From NCBI RefSeq assembly GCF_030371585.1, contig NZ_JAUDCE010000044.1: a stretch of 16,065 bases of DNA; one strand, written 5' to 3'. Positions 1 to 6,815 of this stretch are shown one piece after another (position 1 is the first letter of the stretch; each line of letters starts with the position of its first letter). Origin of the DNA: Megamonas hypermegale_A. GTDB lineage: Bacteria > Bacillota > Negativicutes > Selenomonadales > Selenomonadaceae. A program made the position numbers and the translations under genes. Under the pieces are notes generated by a model, which was not told the DNA's origin, made no database searches, and saw only the letters and a program-made list of their open reading frames with translations.

Positions 1-125
1 GCTATGCTAGTTAATTTCCTAAAGCAGGATAATACTTTATATTCAGTGAGGTTAAGTGGCAACATCGAACGAATATAAAGTATTATCCTGCTGGCTATAG
101 GCTCGATATTTCACTAACATAATAG
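1..125 (+). repeat. Intergenic palindromic element, copy 1 (left end cut by the window edge)
   Basis: First of three related elements in this window. It has a perfect 22-bp inverted repeat (23-44 with 71-92) around a 26-nt loop (45-70) containing GAGGTTAAGTG and CAACATCGA. The ends are short inverted repeats: CTATGCTAGT at 2-11 against ACTAACATAAT at 113-123. The flanks align base for base with the reverse complement of copy 2, including TTTCCTAAAGCAG on the left and GGCTCGAT on the right. The element lies directly upstream of the sigma-54-type activator gene and ends about 40 bases before its start codon, so it is probably in that gene's leader or promoter region. The left end is probably missing 3-4 bases because the window starts there, so a left target duplication cannot be seen. 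Confidence 0.85.
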
Positions 126-164
126 ACAATATAAATATATATAAACATAAAGGAAGTGATTTGC

Positions 165-2126
165 ATGAAGAAACTCATCATAATTTCATTCGGGTACAAC
201 ACCGGCAAGACCATTTACGACCAGCTGAACAATCTGTTCGCCGCCAGTCTGGACATCAAATACTACTTCATATCCTCACCGCCGCCGCATAATTTCGCAG
301 CCGATTTGGTGCTGTTTTCTGGCAAACTCACCTATGATAAAATGAAGCACTTAATCGGCGACCGTCCGTACATCATCGCGCGCCGCTCCATAAACTACCA
401 CGAAATAAATAAACTGTTCAAACTGCCGCGCTACACGGACGCACTGCTCGTCAACGACACGCAGGAAAGCGCGGAGGAGACAATTTTTCTTTTGCAGGCG
501 CTAGGCATCGACCATATAAACCTGTCGCCGTATTATCCCGGCATCAAGGAATTTCCCCGCCTCAGCATCGCCGTAACGCCCGGCGAAGTGGAGCACGTGC
601 CGCCGTTCGTCAATAAGATAATCGACATCAAGACCCGCCTCGTCGACATCACTTCCATCGTGGAAATTCTGGCACATTTTGATATGCTGGAGGAGTTTGC
701 ACATATTCTGTCGACAAAATATATTCAGGATATCATTAAATTAATCAAGACGGGCAACAAACTGTTAAACGACAGCAACAATATGAAGGAACGCTTTAAG
801 ACGGTCATCAACAATGTGCATGACGGTCTTATCGCCATCAATAAGGAAAATAAAGTATCCGTATTCAACCCTGTAGCCGAACAGCTGTTTGACAAAAAAT
901 CACTCGCCGTTACCGGCCAGCCGATAGAGAACGTACTCGACAGCGAACTTTTAAAAACGGTGGACAATCCGCGCAAGGAAGGTGTACTAAAACTACATTC
1001 GCATGAAATCCTCATCTCGGAAATGCCCTTGTACACGAAAAATACCGACAAAGGCCGTCTTTACGTGCTCAAAGACGTCTCGGAAATCCACCGTCTGGAA
1101 GAGTCGGTGCGTCGCCGTCTGTATCAAGAACAAAATATCGCCCGCTACCAGTTCACCGATATCGTCGGCAACAGCCCCGCACTGAAAAATACACTGGCAC
1201 TGGCGCGAAAAATGGCAAAATCCGACGCGACCATTTTCATTCAGGGCGAAAGCGGCACGGGCAAGGAACTGCTCGCCCAGAGTATCCACAACGCTTCCGC
1301 GCGCAGCAAAGGGCCGTTCGTCGCCATCAATTTTGCTGCTCTGTCGGAAACACTGCTCGAATCCGAGCTGTTCGGCTATGTGGAAGGTTCATTCACCGGC
1401 GCAAAAAAAGGCGGTGCTTCCGGTCTGTTTGAAGCGGCGCACAAAGGCACGCTGTTTCTGGATGAAATCGGCGATGCGCCGCTGCCGTTTCAGGTAAAAC
1501 TGCTGCGCGTACTGCAGGAAAGACAGATACGGCGCGTCGGCAGCATAAAGATAATCCCGATTGACGTGCGCATTATCGTCGCCACTAATCACAATCTGAA
1601 AGAGGATATCAAACTGGGACTGTTCCGCGAAGATTTGTACTACCGCTTAAACGTTCTGCCGCTGAAAGTGCCGCCATTGCGCCAGCGGCGCGAAGACATC
1701 ATGCCGCTATGCTATGCCTTCTACAAAAAATACAAACCGCTCGCCGCTGATGCCGAAACCTTTTTCAAAAATATCCGTCCGTTTCTGGAAGCATACAGCT
1801 GGCAGGGCAATATCCGCGAACTGCAAAACATCATCGAATACTTAATCAATATCTGCCCCGACACCGTGCCGCAAGGCAGCGACCTGCCGGAAGATATGAA
1901 AATACAGCTGTTTACTGACAGTGCCAAAATAAATATCAAAGAGGAAATTCTGGCGGAAATCAAACGCTGCAACGCAAATCGTCTGCCGGTCGGTCGCCGT
2001 TCGCTCGCCGCCAAATTCACGCTGCCGGAAAATAAAATCCGGGAAATCCTGCTCCAGCTGCAAAATGAAAATAAAATTATCATCACAGCGGGAAAATACG
2101 GCCTGAAAGCTATTGACTTGGAGTAA
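165..2126 (+). CDS. Sigma-54-type transcriptional activator (PAS + AAA+ domain, atypical C-terminus)
   Basis: Predicted bacterial enhancer-binding protein of 653 residues that would use ATP hydrolysis to open sigma-54 RNA polymerase complexes. Residues 1-200 form an N-terminal region I cannot assign to a family, presumably sensory. Residues about 206-310 look like a PAS domain. Residues about 330-565 are the AAA+ domain: Walker A GESGTGKE (361-368), the sigma-54 contact loop as GSFTGA (408-413, normally GAFTGA), Walker B GTLFLDEIGD (428-437), FREDLYYRLNVLPL (487-500) and WQGNIRELQN (546-555, usually WPGNVRELQN). The C-terminal 60 residues look like a winged helix (GRRSLAAKFTLPENKIREI) and not the usual Fis-type helix-turn-helix. 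The start is ATG 165, preceded by AGGAAG with an 8-base gap; an upstream in-frame GTG at 156 overlaps that binding site and is unlikely. The target genes are unknown, and I see no -24/-12 promoter in the window's intergenic regions. Confidence 0.9.
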   Translation: MKKLIIISFGYNTGKTIYDQLNNLFAASLDIKYYFISSPPPHNFAADLVLFSGKLTYDKMKHLIGDRPYIIARRSINYHEINKLFKLPRYTDALLVNDTQESAEETIFLLQALGIDHINLSPYYPGIKEFPRLSIAVTPGEVEHVPPFVNKIIDIKTRLVDITSIVEILAHFDMLEEFAHILSTKYIQDIIKLIKTGNKLLNDSNNMKERFKTVINNVHDGLIAINKENKVSVFNPVAEQLFDKKSLAVTGQPIENVLDSELLKTVDNPRKEGVLKLHSHEILISEMPLYTKNTDKGRLYVLKDVSEIHRLEESVRRRLYQEQNIARYQFTDIVGNSPALKNTLALARKMAKSDATIFIQGESGTGKELLAQSIHNASARSKGPFVAINFAALSETLLESELFGYVEGSFTGAKKGGASGLFEAAHKGTLFLDEIGDAPLPFQVKLLRVLQERQIRRVGSIKIIPIDVRIIVATNHNLKEDIKLGLFREDLYYRLNVLPLKVPPLRQRREDIMPLCYAFYKKYKPLAADAETFFKNIRPFLEAYSWQGNIRELQNIIEYLINICPDTVPQGSDLPEDMKIQLFTDSAKINIKEEILAEIKRCNANRLPVGRRSLAAKFTLPENKIREILLQLQNENKIIITAGKYGLKAIDLE

Positions 2127-2143
2127 GCTATAGACAATATAAT
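2113..2143 (+). promoter_or_regulatory. Possible sigma-A promoter for the broken DUF362 gene
   Basis: TTGACT (2113-2118) and TATAAT (2138-2143) are good hexamers but are separated by 19 bp, longer than the ideal 17. The -35 lies inside the last codons of the activator gene. The start codon of the following gene is 33 bases downstream of the -10. The gene could equally be read through from the activator. Confidence 0.3.
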
Positions 2144-2175
2144 GAATTTATATTATCAATCGGGAGGGATTTTTT

Positions 2176-2693
2176 ATGACAGATTTTTCCAGACGCGACT
2201 TCTTCAAAATAGCGGGCAGCACCGTTCTCGGCGCGGCTGCTTACAGTATTGCCGGCGGATTTAGACCGGCGCTGGTGCAGGCTCCCGTAATCGGCAGCAC
2301 TCAGATTACGGCAGGTGCAAACAGTATCGGCTCTAAAGCCAAAGTCTATTTCACCAAACAGAACGATTAATGGAAAATATGGCGGATTTGGCCAAAGCCA
2401 CCGTCGATTATTTCGGTAAGCACATCGTCTTTCTGAATGTAATGCGCCGCATGTCCGTCGACTGCGACTGCGCCGGAACATCTGCCGCCGAACCGACCAT
2501 TCCGGATATCGGCATTCTGGCTTCCACCGATATATTGGCAATCGACCAGGCTTCGATTGATTTGGTATACGCTTCGCCGCACAACAAGGATTTAGTGGAA
2601 CGTATCGAAAGCCGCCGCGGTCTGCACCAGCTCACCGCCATGCGCGACTTGAAAATGGGCAACGATAAATACGAGCTCATTTCCATAGATTAA
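2176..2693 (+). pseudogene. DUF362-family protein with Tat signal, internally deleted and frameshifted
   Basis: Two fragments of one gene. Fragment one (2176-2370, 64 aa) starts with a textbook twin-arginine signal, SRRDFFK at residues 5-11 followed by a hydrophobic stretch, and ends in SKAKVYFTKQND, which resembles the first residues of the DUF362 core. Fragment two (2370-2693, 107 aa, next frame) is a good match to the DUF362 C-terminus: VDYFGKHIVFLNVM, SVDCDC, PDIGILAST, IDQASIDLVYA and ERIESR. As I recall the family, the intact core is about 300 residues, so roughly 200 residues between the fragments are absent. The stop and the next ATG overlap as TAATG (2368-2372), so the second fragment could still be translated by coupling. 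A strong site, GGGAGGG at 2162-2168, precedes the first ATG. Both fragments look little decayed, which suggests a recent deletion or an assembly artefact. DUF362 function is poorly defined; Tat export suggests a folded, perhaps redox, protein. Confidence 0.7.
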
Positions 2694-2720
2694 GCCTTAC
2701 CTCCTTTAAACTGAACACAC

Positions 2721-2763
2721 AAAAAAGACCTTTGACGTTTAATCTGCGTCAAAGGTCTTTTTA
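2721..2763. terminator. Bidirectional intrinsic terminator
   Basis: Perfect 16-bp stem (2722-2737 with 2747-2762) with the core GACCTTTGACG, a 9-nt loop, an A-run on the left arm and a T-run on the right arm. It lies between the convergent DUF362 remnant and the alpha-galactosidase gene, so it can end transcripts from both sides. Confidence 0.9.
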
Positions 2764-2770
2764 TTATTTA

Positions 2771-5026
2771 TCAGTCAACTTTTTTGAAATGCCAGATGAA
2801 TGCACCGTAATCGCCCTGAATTGCGTCGGCAATCATACCTGCATACATATTGCCTTCGCCTTCCATCGGTTTCGGTGAGGAAGTGATGGCATACGGCACG
2901 TTAATGCCTACCTGCATCAATTCGTCGCCGCCGTAAACTTCGCCGGTGCGCATATCCTTATATTTTGCGTCTTTATCGAGACCGGTAGCATAAACGGTAG
3001 CGAAAGCGCAGTTCGGTTCAGCCATTTTGCGGAAGAAGCTTACAATCGCTTCGGATTTATCTTTCGCCACGAAGCTCCATGCGCATTCATTGCTGCCGAA
3101 CGGGCTTTGCAGACGGTAGAAATCGCCGAACTGAATGAGTTCGCGTACTTCTTTATAGAATGCCACCTGCGATTTAGCCTGCTGTTTTTCCGTTTCCGTC
3201 AATTTCGTCAAATCGAGCTCATAGCCGAAGTTGCCGCACATTGCGCAGATGCCGCGCGTTGCAAACGGCGTATTGCGGTGTACCTGATGGTTCGGTACGG
3301 CGGAAACGTGGCAGCCCATGGAAACAGTCGGATAAACCATGGAAGTACCGTACTGGATAGCCAGGCGTTCCATTGCGTCCGTATCGTCGCTCGTCCAAGT
3401 CTGCGGCATATAGTATAAAATACCCGGGTCGAAACGGCCGCCGCCGCCGGAGCAGCTTTCAAAGAGAATATGCGGGAATTTTGTCGTGAGTTCATCCATA
3501 ATGCGGTACAGACCGAGCATGTAGCGATGCGCCGTTTCACGCTGCTGTTCAGGCGGGAGCGCAGCCGAGCCGATTTCCGTCATATTGCGGTTCATATCCC
3601 ATTTTACGTATTCGATATTAGCGCTGGAAAGAACGTTTGCCACAGCTTCGATTACGTAATCGCATACTTCCTTGCGGGAAAGGTCAAGGATTAACTGGCG
3701 GCGCGCCGTGGAGCGGATACGGCCTTCAATGTGCAGGCACCAGTCAGGATGAGCCTCATACAATTTACTGATAGGGCAGACCATTTCCGGTTCAAACCAC
3801 AGACCGAATTTAAGTCCCATAGCGTTTACTTCATCAACGAGTTTTTTCAAGCCGCCGTGAATTTTATTTTCATTGACAATCCAGTCGCCGAGCGAGCGGT
3901 CGTCGTTGTTTCTTTCGCCGAACCAGCCGTCATCAAGTACGAACAGTTCAATGCCGAATTCGCTTGCCTGTTTGGCAATGGCTTTAATTTTAACTTCATC
4001 AAAATCAAAGTACGTAGCTTCCCAGTTGTTGATGAGCACAGGGCGTACCTTGTCACGCCAATAGCCGCGCATCAGGCGTTTGCCGTACAGGTTCTGATAG
4101 ATATGGCTCATGCCGGTCAGACCTTCGCCGGAATATACGATTACGGCTTCCGGTGCCTGGAATGTTTCGCCGGCTTTCAGCTGCCATGTAAAGTCGAACG
4201 GATTGATACCGATTTGCAGTCTGCTGTTAGAATACATATCTACTTCTGTATTGGCGAGGAAGTTGCCGCTGTAAACGAGACTTACGGCATAAACATCACC
4301 AGTGTTTTCCGTAGCATCCGGACGAACGAGAGCCATAAACGGATTTTGCGCATGGCTGCTTGCGCCTCTGCGGCTTTCCACGCACTGACCGCCATTGCGG
4401 AGCGGTGTACGAATGATGTGGCGTTCTCTTGCCCAGGAGCCGGAGAGCTGTATCATGTCGAATTTGCTGTCCTTGAAATCAATGTTGGCGCTAAGAACGC
4501 GCTGAATTTTCACCGTATCAGCGCTCTTATTGACGATTTTCGCGCTGCGTGCAATAGCGTCGTATGCATCAAATACACTGTAGGAAAGTACGATTTCCAC
4601 ATTTTTCACTTTATCGAGCAGAGTGATTTCCAGCGTCTGTGCTTCATCATCACTTTCAACGTACGTCGCCGGCAGACCAGCAAGTTTCGGTTTGCCCGCT
4701 GTGATTGTATGGCTTACATAGCGGAAATCAGTTGCACTGGAACCGTCGGCATATTCAAGTTCAACAGCCGGAGAGCGTAAATCCGTAGAACCGTAGCCCG
4801 GATATTCCTGGCACAAAGCTTCCAGATGAAATTCCTGCACGTTGTCTGTGTTGGCAACGAAGCTGAAGAAATCGCGGCGGCGAACGGCATAATCGAGATT
4901 ATCCGTATGCAATGCCTTACCCCAATAGAGATGAACGAGATGACCGCTTTCCAAAACTTTCATTAAATAGCTTGTCTTAGCCGTTTTCAAATGAAAAGTT
5001 TTTGTCTGTTCGTTGAATAAAATCAT
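2771..5026 (-). CDS. Alpha-galactosidase, glycoside hydrolase family 36
   Basis: Retaining exo-enzyme that removes terminal alpha-1,6-galactose from melibiose, raffinose and stachyose. At 751 residues it has the normal length for tetrameric bacterial GH36 enzymes of the AgaA/MelA type. An N-terminal beta-sandwich (about 1-330) is followed by the (beta/alpha)8 barrel. Visible landmarks: LDDGWFGERNNDD (364-376, substrate pocket), KWDMNR (475-480) with nucleophile D477, FESCSGGGGRFD (522-533), and WTSDDTD (544-550) with the likely acid/base D547. The 70-residue spacing between the two catalytic aspartates matches that recalled for the Geobacillus enzyme. There is no signal peptide, so it acts in the cytoplasm on imported oligosaccharides, but no sugar transporter is adjacent. 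The start is supported by AGGAGG (5034-5039) 7 bases upstream. It is a single-gene unit ending at the shared terminator. Confidence 0.96.
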   Translation of the reverse strand: MILFNEQTKTFHLKTAKTSYLMKVLESGHLVHLYWGKALHTDNLDYAVRRRDFFSFVANTDNVQEFHLEALCQEYPGYGSTDLRSPAVELEYADGSSATDFRYVSHTITAGKPKLAGLPATYVESDDEAQTLEITLLDKVKNVEIVLSYSVFDAYDAIARSAKIVNKSADTVKIQRVLSANIDFKDSKFDMIQLSGSWARERHIIRTPLRNGGQCVESRRGASSHAQNPFMALVRPDATENTGDVYAVSLVYSGNFLANTEVDMYSNSRLQIGINPFDFTWQLKAGETFQAPEAVIVYSGEGLTGMSHIYQNLYGKRLMRGYWRDKVRPVLINNWEATYFDFDEVKIKAIAKQASEFGIELFVLDDGWFGERNNDDRSLGDWIVNENKIHGGLKKLVDEVNAMGLKFGLWFEPEMVCPISKLYEAHPDWCLHIEGRIRSTARRQLILDLSRKEVCDYVIEAVANVLSSANIEYVKWDMNRNMTEIGSAALPPEQQRETAHRYMLGLYRIMDELTTKFPHILFESCSGGGGRFDPGILYYMPQTWTSDDTDAMERLAIQYGTSMVYPTVSMGCHVSAVPNHQVHRNTPFATRGICAMCGNFGYELDLTKLTETEKQQAKSQVAFYKEVRELIQFGDFYRLQSPFGSNECAWSFVAKDKSEAIVSFFRKMAEPNCAFATVYATGLDKDAKYKDMRTGEVYGGDELMQVGINVPYAITSSPKPMEGEGNMYAGMIADAIQGDYGAFIWHFKKVD

Positions 5027-5058
5027 TAAAAAACCTCCTCAATTGTATAAAAAATTTG

Positions 5059-5074
5059 CAAATCCTAAGATTTG
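5059..5074. promoter_or_regulatory. Short inverted repeat in the alpha-galactosidase leader
   Basis: CAAATC-CTAA-GATTTG is a perfect 6-bp inverted repeat between the possible promoter and the ribosome binding site. It could be a regulator binding site just after the transcription start, or a small RNA hairpin. The sequence alone does not decide. Confidence 0.3.
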
Positions 5075-5084
5075 TCCAAAACTT

Positions 5085-5113
5085 ATATTATGTGGCAAAC
5101 GTTTTCTGCTAAA
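5085..5113 (-). promoter_or_regulatory. Possible promoter of the alpha-galactosidase gene
   Basis: Read on the minus strand: TTTAGC (5113-5108), a 17-bp spacer, then TAATAT (5090-5085). The -35 is poor, as expected for a regulated promoter, and the operator candidate lies within the spacer. Confidence 0.3.
5093..5108. promoter_or_regulatory. LacI/GalR-family operator candidate upstream of alpha-galactosidase
   Basis: TGGCAAACGTTTTCTG contains the 8-bp palindrome AAACGTTT centred on CG, with a further symmetric G/C pair (G-N-AAACGTTT-N-C). LacI/GalR-family repressors and CcpA bind sites of this style, with a central CG. The location, inside the probable promoter of a sugar-utilisation gene, fits. 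No LacI-type regulator is encoded in the window. Confidence 0.45.
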
Positions 5114-5217
5114 CTATCTTCATTAGAATATTAATAATATTTTAAATCAATAAATTATGTTGTTAAAAACTGTCTTAATGTTGCACCAAAATATTATTTT
5201 ATACTGAAAAAGACGCA

Positions 5218-5264
5218 TAAAAAAACTGCACTTGGATTTAAGTTCCATCAAAGTGCAATTTTTT
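5218..5264 (-). terminator. Intrinsic terminator after the permease gene
   Basis: TGCACTT (5227-5233) pairs with AAGTGCA (5251-5257), with a further TTGGA/TCC inner pairing in the loop. Read on the minus strand, the T-run (complement of 5221-5225) follows the stem. The hairpin starts just beyond the permease stop codon. Confidence 0.8.
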
Positions 5265-5266
5265 AT

Positions 5267-6496
5267 CTAAAATTTTTTTACACAAATCAGTTTCTGACTG
5301 AGCAGTTGACTGACGATGAAATTGCAGACGGCAATACCGAGCATAACAGGAAAAGTAATACCGATAAATGTTGTGTAATCAATCAGGTATTCATAAATGA
5401 TAAAGCCGATTAACCAGAGCAGGCAATTTTTAATAACGATTTTATCCGTATTGATTTTGCCGAAATTATTGCAGAGCAGAAAAAACTCGGAGAACAAAAC
5501 GGCAAACAGCGGAGCAAAAATAGCGCCGATAAAATACAGAAAGTTTTCATACTGCTGCATGGAGATAAAATAAGCCATGACAATAGACAAAAAGCAGATA
5601 AGGATAAACGTAATTTTCACACTGGCGCGATTAACTAAATGATTAAAACACAGGCTGGCGGAATTTATGGCGACAAAATTCGTCGTTATGGTGGAGAGCA
5701 AAATTACAATTAAGGCAATAACTCCCAGACCGGACAAGGCAAAAATATCACAGATATCGTTCGTCTGGAAATGTACGGCAGAGCCAAGTCCGATAATATA
5801 CATCAGGCTGCTGCCGAAACAATAGGCTGCCGCCGCGCAAAATGTGCCTTTAATCTTATTTTGAGCTCGGTGCGTATAATCGGAAATAACGGGCATCCAT
5901 GACAGACACATGACAACGCTGAGCTCGACGGCAAGCCCGAAATTCATATTGCTGTCCTGCGGTGAAATGGCAGACGATATATTTTCTCCAAATAGACTGT
6001 TAAAAGCAAGCCACAATGAAGCCATGAACAGACACGCCATTATTAAGCGGTTAATCTTATCAATACATCCGCCTTTAAAGAAAATCCATATGCACGGCAT
6101 CAGTCCGAGTATGCTTGTCCAGATAAAAGTATGCGGCGGCAGCTGCCACAGACCGTCTGTAATACGATTGACGGCCTCACTGCCGATAATCAGCATAATG
6201 GTTATCCAGCCGATTAGCTGGACGATATTCAGCAGAGAAAATACGGTTGAACCGAAACGGCCGAAAAACAGATTAACACTTTCCGCCGACGAACAATTAC
6301 GGTCGGCACCGATGAAACCGGCGATAAACAGTACAGCTCCGCCGATAAAATGGCCCAAAACAACAGCGCAAATTCCCTGAACTATCCCGAGCGGAGCCAA
6401 CAGCGTCCCCGTCAGTATTTCAGCGATGGAAACGGCTGTGCCGAACCACAGAAGCGACATATTAAATGAAGAAATTTTTGATATTGGTACAGACAT
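5267..6496 (-). CDS. cytX: NCS1-family permease, CytX-like (putative hydroxymethylpyrimidine transporter)
   Basis: Integral membrane protein of 409 residues with about twelve hydrophobic segments, belonging to the nucleobase:cation symporter-1 (CodB/CytX) family. The N-terminal stretch LLWFGTAVSIAEILTGTL (15-32) followed by LAPLG (33-37) is characteristic of the CytX branch. Other family-like landmarks are LLNIVQLIGW (88-97), SWMPVISDYTHRAQ (199-212) and TTNFVAINSAS (271-281). CytX proteins are predicted to import hydroxymethylpyrimidine for thiamine synthesis; a cytosine or other pyrimidine substrate is possible. No thiamine gene is adjacent. The start ATG has AAGGTG shortly upstream. The gene is its own transcription unit, with a strong promoter at 6676-6704, a leader made largely of repeat copy 2, and a terminator at the end. 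Family assignment is strong; the substrate is inferred. Confidence 0.82.
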   Translation of the reverse strand: MSVPISKISSFNMSLLWFGTAVSIAEILTGTLLAPLGIVQGICAVVLGHFIGGAVLFIAGFIGADRNCSSAESVNLFFGRFGSTVFSLLNIVQLIGWITIMLIIGSEAVNRITDGLWQLPPHTFIWTSILGLMPCIWIFFKGGCIDKINRLIMACLFMASLWLAFNSLFGENISSAISPQDSNMNFGLAVELSVVMCLSWMPVISDYTHRAQNKIKGTFCAAAAYCFGSSLMYIIGLGSAVHFQTNDICDIFALSGLGVIALIVILLSTITTNFVAINSASLCFNHLVNRASVKITFILICFLSIVMAYFISMQQYENFLYFIGAIFAPLFAVLFSEFFLLCNNFGKINTDKIVIKNCLLWLIGFIIYEYLIDYTTFIGITFPVMLGIAVCNFIVSQLLSQKLICVKKF

Positions 6497-6529
6497 GGAA
6501 ACACCTTCAATACAATAGATTTAAAAATA

Positions 6530-6658
6530 CCTATTGTGCTAGTAAAACATCGAGCCTGTAATCAGCAGTATAACACTTTATATTCGTTCGATGTTGGCAC
6601 TTAACCTCACTAAATATAAAGTATTATACTGCTTTAGGAAATCAACTAACACAATGGA
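6530..6658 (-). repeat. Intergenic palindromic element, copy 2 (complete, 129 bp)
   Basis: Complete copy in reverse orientation to copies 1 and 3. The arms of the 22-bp stem are 6564-6585 and 6612-6633, with a 26-nt loop at 6586-6611. Terminal inverted repeats: CTATTGTGCTAGT at 6531-6543 against ACTAACACAAT at 6645-6655. The perfect 9-base direct repeat TTAAAAATA abuts both ends (6521-6529 and 6659-6667), as expected for a target-site duplication, although it is AT-rich. The two stem differences read as U-G wobble pairs in minus-strand RNA. Downstream of the stem, TCGATGTT (minus strand, 6552-6545) is complementary to AACATCGA in the loop. The element lies between the permease promoter and the permease start codon. 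Confidence 0.9.
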
Positions 6659-6675
6659 TTAAAAATATGTTTAAG

Positions 6676-6704
6676 ATTATAGTTTTTGCAGTGTTCCCAG
6701 TCAA
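6676..6704 (-). promoter_or_regulatory. Sigma-A promoter of the CytX-like permease
   Basis: On the minus strand, TTGACT (6704-6699) and TATAAT (6681-6676) are separated by exactly 17 bp. Transcription should begin near 6669, about ten bases outside repeat copy 2, so the element would form most of a leader of about 170 nt. Confidence 0.75.
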
Positions 6705-6756
6705 CAGATTTACCCGAAATTTCCCATATTGTATTGATACAATTTAAAAGGTTTAA

Positions 6757-6796
6757 AAAAATAACGGGATAAGAGAATTTCTCTTATCCCATTATT
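6757..6796 (-). terminator. Intrinsic terminator after tyrS
   Basis: GGGATAAGAG (6766-6775) pairs perfectly with CTCTTATCCC (6781-6790) around a 5-nt loop, with AT-rich extension of the stem. Read on the minus strand, a T-rich tract (complement of 6755-6764) follows. It ends the U32-mutS2-PBP-tyrS run and separates it from the permease promoter. Confidence 0.9.
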
Positions 6797-6815
6797 TGAC
6801 AAAAACTAAAATATA

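Noticed and set aside
1..125. Copy 1 element as a simple intrinsic terminator of an upstream gene
   Set aside because: The hairpin has no T-run after the stem, a long conserved loop and inverted-repeat ends shared with two other loci; it does not look like a terminator.
156..164. GTG at 156 as the start of the activator gene
   Set aside because: It overlaps the AGGAAG ribosome binding site that serves the ATG at 165 at good spacing.
2370..2693. Stand-alone small protein gene of 107 codons
   Set aside because: It matches only the C-terminal part of DUF362, and the matching N-terminus is present immediately upstream in another frame, so a broken gene explains both better.
3731..4780. Long plus-strand open frame of 349 codons inside the alpha-galactosidase gene
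   Set aside because: It is antisense to a clear GH36 gene, has no recognisable domain and no good ribosome site; a frame shadow.
6497..6675. TPP riboswitch in the leader of the CytX-like gene
   Set aside because: Expected from the family, but the minus-strand leader shows none of the THI-box landmarks (CTGAGA, ACCTGATCTGG-like); the space is taken by the repeat element.
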